From assembly GCA_039105265.1 (NCBI GenBank), contig JAPFFF010000002.1, positions 2,542,001 through 2,606,000 of the forward strand: a stretch of 64,000 nt of DNA. Direction: 5' to 3'. This document shows, one piece after another, positions 20,412-30,632 of this stretch. The stretch's first letter is position 1. The number at the start of each line of letters is the position of its first letter. Source of the DNA: Tritrichomonas musculus (Eukaryota; Parabasalia; Tritrichomonadida; Tritrichomonadidae). The notes below the pieces were generated by a model. The model saw nothing but the letters and a program-made list of their open reading frames with translations, had not been told where the DNA came from and searched no databases. Made by a program: the position numbers and the translations under genes.

Positions 20412-21631
20412 GGATTGATTTTCTAGGCTTTTGTATCCAGTGAACTGAGTGTCCATTTTCGACTTTTTGTAAAAAGCTGTCACTTTTTGTGGACATAAAA
20501 CTGCTTTTTTATTTAGTATTCAAAGATTTGTGTTGAAGTATCCAAATAATATTTTATTGGATACTTTATTTTTACTTTAATAAACTCATTAATATCAGAA
20601 AAAAAGCAATAATAAATGTCTTAAACACCTACTATTCTTAATTTTTAAAAAACCTCTCAAATATGAATTATAAACTTTTCAAATTCACTTAGAATGATTT
20701 TGACCAAGAAGATCAACATTTGAAATAAAAAATAAAATTCAATGTAAATTTGGAGCGATATAATTGGTCAAACGAAATATAAATTCAAAATAATCAATGA
20801 AAATTGAAAGGTGTATCCAAGATTGAATTAAAGTGTCCATTTTGGCGATTTTGGATCCTCAAATTCTCTCAAAAAATAACGAACAAAAATGAGTATCCAT
20901 TGGATACTTTTTGAATACAAACTCGTTTGGACACAAAAGCCTAGTTGATTTTTTTTTTTTAAACTTTTTTGGACAAAATGTTCTCAATTTTTTTTGTGAA
21001 TATTTTGGCGGTTTATTAATCGGTCAGTTTATAAAAAAGGAAAATAAGCAGCTAAGCACCTATATCTCTCCCAGAACAAACTCAAACAACAACCGCACCT
21101 TACCATGGAACAAAGTAGTTCAGATACATGATGCGATCATTCTTTTTCTCACGGAATGAGAAAATATTTAGATTTTCAGATTAGAAGTCAATTCTAATGC
21201 AAGAAGACAAATACTTTCGGTATTTCCCAACCCAGCGAGCTTTTATATTTAGGCCCAAATAAGTGTATTGTGTAAATAATAATTTATCTCATCTTTCCAT
21301 AAACTCCTTAAGAAATTCTATATCTCGTGTTTTTTTGATATCCTTTGTATTAAGATAAGTTCAAAAGCAGATCATTGACTATTTTTTTAATATAACTTGC
21401 TAAATTTATCTCTTATATCATTATGATTTTTAATAAAAAATATAAAGTTATTATTTAAAATGCTTTGCAAATGATTTTATAGCTTTATGGCTATAAAATT
21501 ATTATCTCTTTTTTATTATCTTTTTTTTGAAAAGTTTGAGCTCAGAAAAAAATCCAAAAAGTTTAAAAAATTGAATGCTCGAAAATTTCCATTCAATTTT
21601 GTCCAAAAAAGTTTAAAAAAAAAATCAATCC
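20412..21631. mobile_element. Inverted-repeat element interrupted by a second MITE
   Basis: The left end GGATTGATTTT, continued after the nested MITE by T-rich sequence and AAACTTTTTTGGACAAAAT, is inverted at the right end (ATTTTGTCCAAAAAAGTTT then AATCAATCC). Allowing for the nested element and a 2-base difference in the T run, the repeats are about 38 bp. The flanks TTATCT and ATATCT match at five of six bases. The 82-codon frame starting at 20911 crosses the nested boundary and is not believable as a gene. The family is unknown. Confidence 0.55.
20423..20944. mobile_element. 522-bp MITE with 8-bp target duplication
   Basis: Ends CTAGGCTTTTGTATCCA and TGGACACAAAAGCCTAG are inverted with one mismatch after allowing for A/G. 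The flanking 8-bp duplication is TTGATTTT (20415-20422 and 20945-20952), a length used by hAT and Merlin-type transposons. A lone end of the same family lies at 7184-7248. It is noncoding. Confidence 0.75.
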
Positions 21632-22039
21632 ATATCTGATTTTTAAAAAATGCATATTTTAAATTTTTTTATTGATCGATAAGTCATTTGTAATGTCCTA
21701 ATGATAAATATCCATAATAAATTGTTTGATTTTTTTTCAGGTTTTAATTTATGAATGGTCCAAATCATTATTTATCATGTAAATTGTTTGCAAAATCTTG
21801 AGAAATTGGCAGATAGATTTCAAAAGCTATACCTATCATTTATAATATAAATAAGGATAAATATATATTATTATTTATTTTTTAATTTACAACTACCAAT
21901 TTTGTTATATTTATAATTTAAAATGTATCAATTGTAAATTTTTTATTTCTCAATTAAACTGAAATTACAACTTTTTAAATTAAAAATAAAATCTAATTTG
22001 AATAATTAAAATTTGAGATTTATAATCTATATATATATA

Positions 22040-23011
22040 CAGTAATTCAACAAACCTTATAGTACATACAAATTAACCTTATACTAAATTGATAATATCA
22101 TTCAAAAATTGTGAAAATTTCAACAATTTTAAACTTATCTTTCAATTATTGAAAAGCTACTCCAAAGTTTTTTTGTTAAAAATTATTCGAAAAAGTTAAA
22201 AAAAAAATGGTGGGTGAATTTATTTTTTTAAAATTTTTACATGGAAGGAGTCAACACAGCTCCAGTTATTCAACCTTTTCAATGGACCAAAGATGAAATA
22301 GAAGTTTTGTCTGAAGTTCAAAGAGATATTTGCATGATGAAGGCATCAGGGAAATCCTGGTATGAAATTGTAAGAAAACATTCGCTTCACTCCTTAAATA
22401 ACATATCAACATGTATTATTAATACTATACAGGGTAACATTTGGGCCCCAGGACAAATGGTTGACATAATAATTAAACATTGATAAAATTTAAAAAATAT
22501 AGCAAAAACAAATTTTGATGAAGAAAAAATCAAAATGGAATATGAATCTATTGTAAATAATGTGTTTGGAAAAATAAGATATTGAATTTATATTTGATAC
22601 TCTAAAAATACACTGAAAATATAGTAATATCAACATTTCCTGATATAAACAATCATGCGATGTAAGTAAATATCGAAAACAATACTTTTACTATAGAATT
22701 TTGCTCATCGATGTTAAAAAAAATTGAAAGAGGTTTTGACCAAATGGTTAATTTTTGGAAACAGAAAAAAATAGCAGATTTATATTTTCCTTTGTTACAA
22801 AAATTTCTAATTAAACAATATAATCATATTTCTAAAAATTATGCTTCAATTTTAACCAAATGAAGAAGTAAACTCTTTCTTTTAAGTAAATTAACTTTTT
22901 AAATAACTTTTTTCTTTTTTTCACAATTTTTTGAATGAATTTGTGAGATAAAAAAATTGAGAAGCTAATATAAGGTTTTTTGAGAGAAACCTATGGTTTT
23001 TAGAATTACTG
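22040..23011. mobile_element. TA-flanked transposon remnant, 972 bp
   Basis: CAGTAATTC at the left end and GAATTACTG at the right end are inverted, sit in TATATATA flanks, and continue with weaker inverted similarity (AAACCTTATA-type words). TA flanks suggest a Tc1/mariner-like element. The inside carries an 80-codon frame and further broken coding-like sequence to about 22870. Confidence 0.55.
22241..22483 (+). pseudogene. Coding remnant inside the TA-flanked element
   Basis: An 80-aa frame with WTKDEIEVLSEVQRDI and KASGKSWYEIVRKHS, which has the look of a small helix-turn-helix or Myb-like DNA-binding segment (a helix, then a Ser-Trp-containing helix). It is followed by several stop-interrupted stretches that still look protein-like (for example FDQMVNFWKQKKIADLYF). 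It is probably the remains of the transposase of this element, but no transposase signature (no DDE motif) is seen. It could also be a captured host fragment. Confidence 0.35.
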
Positions 23012-23289
23012 TATATATAAACGCTGGCCCTCTCAATTTTAAAATCAACTTTTTTGCAATTCTTTTGTGATATTTAAAATCTCCGTATTATTCTTACAAT
23101 GAATCTTCTCTTTTTTAAGCACAAAATTGCGAATAAAAGGTAGTTTTCATTCAAAATGGATTTTTTTTATTAATTGAATTAATTGAATTAATTGAATTAG
23201 ATTATTCATTTTTTTTTTTTTTATTTATTTATTATTTTTATTAATTCTATTAATTCAATTAGATTATTTTTTAATCAGTCTTCAACCAA

Positions 23290-24580
23290 TAAGCAACTCA
23301 GCCAAGGAGCAACTCAGCCAAGGAGCAACTCAGCCAAGAAACAACTCAGCCAAGGAACAATTCAGCCAAGGAACAACTTACCCAAGGAGCAACTCAGCCA
23401 AGGATCAACTCAGCCAAGGATCAACTCAGCCAAGAAACAACTCAGCCAAAAAACAACTTAGCAAAGGAACAACTTTCCCAAGGAGCAACTCAGCAAAGAA
23501 ACAACTCAGCAAAGTATCAACTCAGCAAAGTATCAACTCAGCCAAGAAACAACTTAGCAAATGAACAACTCAGCCAAAAAACAACTTAGCAAAGAAACAT
23601 CTCAGCCAAGAAACAACTTACCCAAGGAGCAATTCAGCCAAGGAACAACTCAGCAAAGTATCAACTCAGTCAAGAAACAACTTAGCAAATGAACAACTCA
23701 GCCAAGAAACAACTTACCCAAGGAGCAATTCAGCCAAGAAACAACTCAGCAAAGGAGCAACTCAGTCAAGAAACAACTTAGCAAATGAACAACTCAGCCA
23801 AGAAACAACTTACCCAAGGAGCAATTCAGCCAAGAAACAATTCAGCAAAGGAACATCTCAGCCAAGAAACAACTCAGCCCAGAAACAACTCAGCCAAGAA
23901 ACAACTTACCCAAGGAGCAACTCAGCCAAGAAACAACTCAACAAAGGAATAACTCAGCCAAGAAATAACTCAACAAAGGAACAATTTAGCCAAGGAAAAA
24001 TTCAGCCAAGAAATAACTCAGCCAAGAATTAACTCAGCCAAGGAGCAACTAAGACAAGGAGCAACTCAACCAAGAATCAACTCAGCAAAGAATCAACTTA
24101 GCCAAGAATCAACTTACCCAAGGAGCAACTCAGCCAAGAAACAACTCAGCCAAGAAACAACCCAGCCAAGAAACAACTTACCCAAGGAGCAACTCAGCCA
24201 AGAAACAACTCAGCAAAGGAGCAACTCAGCCAAGAAACAACTTACCCAAGGAGCAATTCAGCCAAGAAACAAATCAGCAAAGGAACATCTCAGCCAAGAA
24301 ACAACTCAGCCAAGAAACAACTCAGCAAAGGAGCAACTCAGCCAAGAAACAACTTACCCAAGGAGCAATTCAGCCAAGAAACAAATCAGCAAAGGAACAT
24401 CTCAGCCAAGAAACAACTCAGCCAAGAAACAACTCAACAAAGGAATAACTCAGCCAAGAAATAACTCAGCCAAGAATTAACTCAGCCAAGGAGCAACTCA
24501 ACCAAGAATCAACTCAGCAAAGAATCAACTAAGCCAAGGAGCAACTCAACCAAGAATCAACTCAGCATAAAAGCAACTCA
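23290..24580. repeat. 16-bp minisatellite, about 80 degenerate copies
   Basis: The unit is GCAACTCAGCCAAGGA with common variants (AGAAACAACTCAGCCA, CTTACCCAAGGAGCAA). The phase is kept over about 1.3 kb. Three units would code 16 residues, but stops occur in the translated frames, so it is not coding. Higher-order blocks of several units are visibly repeated (for example AAACATCTCAGCC and AACTTACCCAAGG words), which implies duplication of segments after the units had diverged. The flanks are marked by two copies of ATGCTACACTTAT (about 24590 and 24640). Confidence 0.93.
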
Positions 24581-24688
24581 TCACCGGAATGCTACACTTA
24601 TTGGTGATGAATAAGAAAGATTTGATAAGATAAAATGCTACACTTATCGGTTTTTTTAATAAAGAGAATTTTTTTAACTCAAACCTTT

Positions 24689-25460
24689 TTTATTATTATT
24701 ATTATTATTATTAAACGGGAATAGATGAAATTGGATAAAAAAGAAGAGAATAAGAGAGATTGGATAAGATAGAAAAGAATGAGAATAATAAATATTGGAT
24801 AACATAAAAGAGAATAAGAAAGATTAAATGAGATAGAAGAGAATAAGAAAGATCAAATGAGATGGAAGAGAATATGAGAGATTGGATAAGATAGAAGAGA
24901 ATGAGAATAAGAAAGATTGAATAAGATAAATGAGAATAAGAAAAATTGGATGAAATAGAAGAGAATAGAAGAAAATGGATATGAAAGATTAGGATAAGAG
25001 AGATTGGGTCAGATGAAAAAGAATAAGAGAAATTAGATAAGAAAAATGAGAATAAGTTAAATTAGATGAGAGGTGCGAGAATCGCACCTTTATTAGATGA
25101 TATAGAAGAGAATAGAAAAGACTAATTGAAAAAGATAAGAATAAGAAATATTAAATTATAAAGATGAAAATAAAGAAGAATAAATGAGAATAGATTGGAT
25201 TGAATGAGAAAGATGAGAATAAAAAAGATTAGATGAAAAAGATGATAATACAGGAGATGCGATGGAATAAATGAGACTGAAGGGAATAGATAAGATTTAA
25301 TGAGAATAATAAGATTGGAAGAGATAGTTGAGAATAATTAAGATTAAATGAAATAATTAGAATAAGAGAATAAATGATATTGAATGTGAAAGAGGAGATT
25401 AGACAAAGTTTGGCAAGAATAAATGAGGATAAACTCTTCGAAGAGTTTAGATGAAAAGAT
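24689..25460. repeat. Purine-strand degenerate repeat tract
   Basis: A short (ATT)n microsatellite (24689-24712) is followed by about 700 bp in which the plus strand is almost all A, G and T and is built of words such as GAATAAGAAAGATTGGAT and AAGATAGAAGAGAAT. It is a degenerate tandem repeat with strong strand asymmetry. The minus-strand frame 25229-25546 is only its shadow. Confidence 0.75.
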
Positions 25461-25525
25461 TTTTCTTTATTAAAAAAATGTTTTTGATTTGGAAAATAGA
25501 AAAAATCAATTTTTAAGGTAAAAGA

Positions 25526-25552
25526 CACTTTTTGAGCGAAGCTCAAAAAGTG
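25526..25552. repeat. Perfect hairpin, copy 2 (inverted relative to 8243)
   Basis: CACTTTTTGAGC-GAA-GCTCAAAAAGTG. The extended sequence (AAAGA before, GCGTT after) is the reverse complement of the copy at 8243-8269. A partial relative (ACGCCACTTTTTGAATGG) lies at about 27341. Confidence 0.75.
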
Positions 25553-26565
25553 GCGTTCTAGTTAAAGATAAAATAAAATTATATCTTATTCTATTATATA
25601 TATATATAGAAATAAAACCTAATAATAACCTATAATGTAATCATTGTAAGATAATAACATAAATATCAATATAGATAAAATGATTTTAATTTTGATTGCA
25701 TATTAAAATTTTGGTTATTCAATTAGAAAAAAATACAAATATATTATTGTTATTATAGTAAATTATTAAATTTTTAGTTGCAAACATACTTAATTATGAT
25801 AACAAAATATAATATTAAAACATAATTATTTTATGATTAATAATTATGCCCACCCTCTAATTAACCAGAAGTCAGGGAACTATAAAAAGTCTCCAATATC
25901 CTTTATTTTTTAATATCATATTATTTACTCTATATAGAATATAAAAAACATAAAATTAAAATTATTTATTCGACAGGTGTAGTTTTATAAACATTTTAGT
26001 TTTTAATTGTAAACTATTGAATATGGAAATAATAAAGATAATATATTTGGATCAAATAGATAACTGTAACTGACTTTTTAACATAAATACAAGTTATTTT
26101 AAATCTAATATCAGTGTATTAAATGTTTTTTATATTATTTTACATTAATTAAGATATAATTATTATCTCGTTGATCAAATAGGAATAAGAAAAAAGAATG
26201 AAAATGATTATAAATACAGATTATTTTATGTAAATATAAAGTTTATTTGGGTAATATATCAAAATAATCAAAAAAAATCTTCAATTAATATTGAGAAATA
26301 TACTTTCTTTTAGAAAAAAAAGTGATTAACTTATGGAAAATACTTTACTTAAGTAGATTATAATTTTTTTCAATAAATTTTGATGAAAACTTCTTTTATG
26401 GAAAAATCATATTAAATTTTCTTTTCATATTTATAGAATATACTTGAATAAGTATTTAGGAAGTGTTATATGTCTTTTTTTCTTGAAATTTCGCATAAAT
26501 TACTTTAAAATAAATAAAATAAAGAAACAAAACATAAATAAAATTGAATTACCTAAAAAGTTGAT
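25553..26565. other. AT-rich spacer, nothing recognised
   Basis: No frame, repeat or RNA gene that I can support. Confidence 0.5.
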
Positions 26566-26785
26566 ACTTCTTAAAAAGTCAATCGAAAATTATCAAAAAG
26601 TGAACCGAAAATAAACAAAAAATAAACCAAAAGTTATCAAAAAGTCATTCGAAGATTATCAAAAAGTGAACCGAAAATTATCAAAAAGTGAACCGAAATT
26701 TAACAAAAAATAAACCAAAAGTTATCAAAAAGTCATTCGAAGATTATCAAAAAGTGAACCGAAAATTATCAAAAATTTAAAAATA
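26566..26785. repeat. 22-bp tandem repeat with an 88-bp higher-order unit
   Basis: The unit resembles GAAAATTATCAAAAAGTGAA followed by CC, about ten copies. Variants recur in the order that makes a four-unit block repeat exactly 88 bp apart (CATTCGAAGATT at 26646 and 26734). It is noncoding. Confidence 0.85.
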
Positions 26786-27843
26786 ACGTTTTCCCCAGAA
26801 AAAAAATAAGTTTTATAAAAGTTAAAATAGAGCTACGCCTGTCGAGTGATATTTTTTTATATTTTAATATGATATAATATATTTATATATATAAATATAT
26901 AATAATAGTTATCGCCTAGAAATTCAATCTATCCCTCAAAATAAGCTCAAATAAAACAAATATTTTATAAAATGCAAATATTATTATTTAAAAAAGTTAT
27001 TTTTCTTTATAACCCATATATATTATATATGATATTAAATAAATCATTTAAATATAAAAATAATATTAATATGTTTATCAGATATCGGGATAACACAACA
27101 AATTTCAGTTTTTTTAAATGATCAGTATTTTGATGAATAATTAATCTATTTCATTTTATACCAATAAATGGAATATTAAGAAGTTTTTTAATATTAAAAT
27201 GAAAATAATATTAAAGTATTCTTGATAAGATACAAAGATAATGAGCATACTAAATTATACAAAAATACGTTATTTAAGTTCTCGCACTTCTAATTAACCA
27301 AAGATTATAAAATCTGTAATTAGGACAATCGTTTTTTTCTACGCCACTTTTTGAATGGTTTTTCTATCAATGAGTAGCTACTAGGGATGGGAAACGGGCA
27401 CGGGGGCAATGGGCCCGAAATAAACGTACTGCCCGGGCATGTCCGGGCAAAACGGTTATTTACGTTTTTTCGGGTGAAGCAGTGCCCGTTTCCACTTTTT
27501 TGGGCAATTGCCCGGGGATGCCCTTTTTCATAAAAAAGAATTTGGTTCGAATATTTTCCGAACTTTTTTTTTTTTTTTTTTTTTTTTGAGAAAAAAGCAT
27601 TGACAAAAGTTTCGTTCAAAAACCGCGTCAAATATTTCCCATCCACGACGCCAGCCCCGCCCTGTCAGGTATGATCCCCCACTCCCATTAATGATCTTCC
27701 ACTGGGCTTGCTCTCAGGATTCCTCTCAACGCTCGGCTAGGAAGGAGGTCCCGTATCGTTAACATCAAAAAAGCTATAGAAAAAGTTTTTAATTGTGTGG
27801 TTTACTTAAAACCTAGTATGAGAGTATTAATTAAACGTCCTTT
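26786..27843. other. Spacer with an unusual G+C-rich island
   Basis: 26786-27370 is plain AT-rich spacer. About 27374-27540 is dense in GGGC and CCCG words (GGGCACGGGGGCAATGGGCC) and starts with CTAGGGATGGGAAA, which resembles a hAT transposon end. A possible partner, TTTCCCATCC, lies at about 27637, but no matching duplication was found. A 23-base T run follows (about 27566). 27645-27765 is another G+C-richer stretch of unknown nature. No gene is supported. Confidence 0.45.
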
Positions 27844-28167
27844 TTATGGTTTCCAATCAGGATCTATTTTGAGGTCATCTGGTGTGTCATCTTTTACTTC
27901 TTCTTCCTCTTCTTTTTCAATCCATTCTTCTTCTTCTTCCTCTTCCTCTTCTTCGTCTTCATCAGTACCTGGGAAACAGCCATTTTTAATACGATCATTT
28001 TGGCATTGAATTTCCATGTATTCTTTGATGACCTCAAATTCGGCTCGATCATCAACTTCCGACTGAATTTGAAACATATTTGACCTTCGTAAGGTGTCAA
28101 AACTGAGGCGATTATGGTCAGATTTGCCTTTTCCTTTGAATGTTTTGTATAGGTAAAACATCGCCAA
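27844..28167 (-). CDS. Acidic-tailed protein piece, unrecognised
   Basis: A 107-codon frame ending in a run of about 20 acidic residues followed by a DDLKIDPDWKP tail. The frame stays open upstream of the first ATG as far as the fold-back element at 28255, with sensible codon use (for example VGLDSYYFNG), so the ATG at 28167 is probably internal. Beyond the 303-bp insertion, the same strand carries a matching acidic N-terminal piece (28558-28773). The minus-strand frame 27894-28100 and plus-strand frame 27797-28009 are shadows of the acidic repeat. The function is unknown; nuclear acidic proteins often have such tails. Confidence 0.5.
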   Translation of the reverse strand: MAMFYLYKTFKGKGKSDHNRLSFDTLRRSNMFQIQSEVDDRAEFEVIKEYMEIQCQNDRIKNGCFPGTDEDEEEEEEEEEEWIEKEEEEEVKDDTPDDLKIDPDWKP

Positions 28168-28254
28168 ACCTCGAATTATTCGGTTTTGTTCAACTCCGTT
28201 GAAATAGTAACTATCAAGTCCAACTTTTTCTGGGATTTTGTTTGGAATTTTAGG

Positions 28255-28557
28255 TTTTGCAAGAGAGATTGTGCCTCAGCTTTTTGAGAGAACTAATTGA
28301 AAGAAAAAACAGGAGAAAAATGGAGAATAATATTTTGAGAATATTTATGTAAATAAAAAAATTGATGCATCTTTTTATATTTTTACATAATTTTTACCGA
28401 GACTTACATCAAAAGGAAGGATCGGTAAAAATTTTGTAACATAAAAAGATGTATTTTTTTTAACATGAATAGTCTCAGTAAATATTATTCGACATTTTCT
28501 TCTTATTTTTTTCTATTAGTTCTCTCAAAAAGCTGAGGCACAATCTCTCTTGCAATA
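28255..28557. mobile_element. 303-bp fold-back MITE inserted in a coding sequence
   Basis: The terminal inverted repeats are about 43 bp with one mismatch: TTTTGCAAGAGAGATTGTGC on the left, GCACAATCTCTCTTGCAATA on the right. The inside is also nearly self-complementary (GATGCATCTTTTTAT pairs with ATAAAAAGATGTAT), so almost the whole element can fold. It is flanked by a 15-bp direct repeat GTTTGGAATTTTAGG (28240-28254 and 28558-28572). The flanking bases read as the same short peptide on each side. Long duplications with fold-back structure recall Mutator-like elements, though 15 bp is longer than the usual 9-10. Confidence 0.8.
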
Positions 28558-28773
28558 GTTTGGAATTTTAGGAAATCGAGGAGGCGGAACTGGTTCAACT
28601 TCAGTATACTCGGTTTCAGTGTTATCCCAAATTCGGGCGTTTTCCTCTTTACCAAGAGAAGTTTCAGACCGTTTTGGCACATTTCGTAATCGTTCAATAA
28701 TATCATCATGAGTTTCGACATTATCTTCAGTATCAGCTGGTTCATCTATGGTTACGTGGTGCTTGGACGACAT
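28525..28773 (-). pseudogene. N-terminal piece of the split acidic protein
   Basis: The frame starts at ATG 28773 rather than at 28830, because an Inr-like CACCTCATTTTTTATT lies immediately before 28773. About 72 codons of genuine sequence (rich in Glu, Asp and Thr, with VPPPRFPKIPN at the end) are followed by a few codons contributed by the fold-back MITE. No domain is recognised. It is divergent from the gene at 28917, sharing the 143-bp intergenic region. Confidence 0.45.
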
Positions 28774-28916
28774 AATAAAAAATGAGGTGATGAGGTGAGC
28801 ACGAAAAATCATATTTTTATTTGGGTCCATCAGGGGTCCCTCTAGGTGTTTAGGGGTGGAGACCGTTTACCGAAAATCTATTTTTTTCCCGAGAGGTCAT
28901 CACATCACTTTTTTTC
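28774..28916. promoter_or_regulatory. Bidirectional promoter with mirrored Inr-like motifs
   Basis: Plus strand: CATCACATCACTTTTTTTC directly precedes ATG 28917. Minus strand: CATCACCTCATTTTTTATT directly precedes ATG 28773. Trichomonad initiators (TCA then pyrimidine, T, A/T) lie within about 20 bp of the start codon, and both motifs fit. The mirrored arrangement suggests divergent transcription. Confidence 0.5.
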
Positions 28917-29201
28917 ATGTCCCACCAAGGCAACAACACCACAAGACAAAGGCTACACTCTCAAAAGGAGAAGCAAAAGCAAACCTATGATGAAATAGGA
29001 GCTACAAATAAAAATGGTATGCAAAGGCAAATTTCTGATGGCATTCAAATATCTACACATGGTTCAAAAAATCCACGTTTTCAACAAATAAGTCAACCAG
29101 TTCCAAAGAAAAGAAGGTTATCATCAGATGAAGATTATAGCTCAGAAGTCGAATTTATTTCAAAAGATGCATATAAGTCTCAGCCAACACCAATAATTTA
29201 G
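28917..29201 (+). CDS. Hydrophilic protein piece, unrecognised (5' part)
   Basis: A 94-codon frame, Gln-, Lys- and Ser-rich, with a basic patch VPKKRRLSSDEDYSSEVE that looks like a nuclear localisation signal followed by acidic phosphorylation-type sites. The frame after it continues in the same phase with protein-like sequence into the 16-residue repeats and on to the frame at 29577, with about two interruptions over the whole tract. It is therefore probably the 5' part of one long decayed gene. No family is recognised; host or element origin is open. Confidence 0.45.
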   Translation: MSHQGNNTTRQRLHSQKEKQKQTYDEIGATNKNGMQRQISDGIQISTHGSKNPRFQQISQPVPKKRRLSSDEDYSSEVEFISKDAYKSQPTPII

Positions 29202-29290
29202 AAAAATCAGCCAAAAGCACAGAAAAGTGATGATGACACCGAAGAAGTTCTCAAAAATTTAGAATGTCAGGAAAGAGTTGAAATTGATGA

Positions 29291-29404
29291 AAATACAGAA
29301 AAAGATGAAAATCAAAAACCAGATTTTGAAAAAGTTGAAAATACAGAAAAAGATGAAAATCAAAAACCAGATTTTGAAAAAGTTGAAAATACAAAAAAAG
29401 ATGA
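29291..29404 (+). repeat. 48-bp coding repeat (16-residue unit)
   Basis: Two full copies and a partial third, starting 29291, 29339 and 29387, encode the unit NTEKDENQKPDFEKVE. The phase is the same as that of the flanking frames at 28917 and 29577. Confidence 0.85.
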
Positions 29405-29576
29405 CACTCCAGAAGAAGAAGATTAAAATATTCACCATCACCATCATTTAACCCTTCCATCAAACATAACCCCGGAGCAATGGCAAGAATTTGAAGAAAA
29501 TGGCATTCAATCAAAATCCGAAATAATTGCGAGGTTAGCTGATCAGGAATTCCTTCGTTTTATAGAAGATGACGAA

Positions 29577-30632
29577 ATGAATGAAATTGTTGCGCGATTG
29601 ATTTGCATGGAACTATTCAAAACAAATTTGGCACATACGTTCGTTGATGATTACGACCAAAACAGCAATATCAAAATCTGGACAGACATATTTATGGACC
29701 ATTTCAAATCAATCAATGCTGATATTCTCGGAAAGAAAAATCAAGAAATCATGAAAACAATGTTTCAATATTATCAAGATGAAAACAATTTACCGAGAGA
29801 TCTTAGAAAAATTTTGAAATTTATGAAAACAAAAACCTTTACCAGTCGACATTCATATCTCAAATTGGTGTTTTCAACAGATCAGACAAGTCAAGCTACA
29901 AGAAACGAAATCGACAGGAAAGAAAGAGAACAATACCTGGAATGGAAAGAAAAAGTCCAATTAGACGAATTGAATGAAACAATCAAACCAGGGTCAGTTG
30001 AAAAGACGAAAAAGAAAACAGAATCAAAAAAGAAATCTACGACAGGAAAGAAAACAGAATCAAAAAGAAAATCACCTTCAAAAAGAAAACTCGAAAGAAT
30101 GAACAGAGTTATTCAACCTGATAAACCTGATAAACGTGATAAACCAAAGAAAAAGATCACAAGCCGATCTCAAGTCCCCCGTGCGAAAGATGTTCAACAA
30201 AAACCTCCACCTCCAGCACCTACTCCAAGAATAATATTGATCTCTAGTCATCAAAAGAAACAGATAAAAAACTTATCAGAAATGCTCCACCTGATATACC
30301 CAGAAAAGGCAGACAACGAAATAACAAAAATTGCAAGAGAAAGAGTTATCAATCCTGACAAATTTGCTGATTCCGATGATTGGGAATTAGATGATCTACT
30401 CACTGAAAAAGAATCGAGAACTTATTGGCGAAATTACAGGGATCATAATATTTTACAAAACAATCTCAAAAAACAATTGATTAATGACACAAAAGAAATG
30501 GTGCAATTTTCACACCCGAACTGGAATGAAGATAAATTGGAAGACGAAATTGAAAAAAGAATTCAATTAAAGTTGGACGAAGGTGAATTATTGGAAGTCT
30601 TAACCGTCTTGGAATTGAATGAAAAAAAGTAA
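29577..30632 (+). CDS. Lys-rich protein, unrecognised (3' part)
   Basis: A 351-codon frame; sense sequence in the same phase extends upstream of the ATG (WQEFEENGIQSKSEI), so the true start lies further 5'. Residues 1-120 are a mostly helical domain (EIVARLICMELF, TDIFMDHFKSINADI). Residues about 140-215 are a basic, Lys/Ser/Pro-rich linker with repeated KKTESK words. Residues about 220-351 form a second helical acidic domain (MLHLIYPEKADNEITKIARE, then HPNWNEDKLEDEIEKRI). The two helical blocks could be related short repeats. Nothing matches a known Maverick protein, but the base composition and position beside Maverick D leave that possible. Confidence 0.55.
   Translation: MNEIVARLICMELFKTNLAHTFVDDYDQNSNIKIWTDIFMDHFKSINADILGKKNQEIMKTMFQYYQDENNLPRDLRKILKFMKTKTFTSRHSYLKLVFSTDQTSQATRNEIDRKEREQYLEWKEKVQLDELNETIKPGSVEKTKKKTESKKKSTTGKKTESKRKSPSKRKLERMNRVIQPDKPDKRDKPKKKITSRSQVPRAKDVQQKPPPPAPTPRIILISSHQKKQIKNLSEMLHLIYPEKADNEITKIARERVINPDKFADSDDWELDDLLTEKESRTYWRNYRDHNILQNNLKKQLINDTKEMVQFSHPNWNEDKLEDEIEKRIQLKLDEGELLEVLTVLELNEKK

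Noticed and set aside
20911-21159. 82-codon frame across a MITE boundary
   Set aside because: Begins inside the inner MITE and crosses into the outer element; compositional.
25229-25546. 105-codon minus-strand frame
   Set aside because: Shadow of the purine-rich repeat tract.
29251-29514. Minus-strand frames with LFLYFQLFQN repeats
   Set aside because: Antisense of the 48-bp coding repeat of the plus-strand gene.
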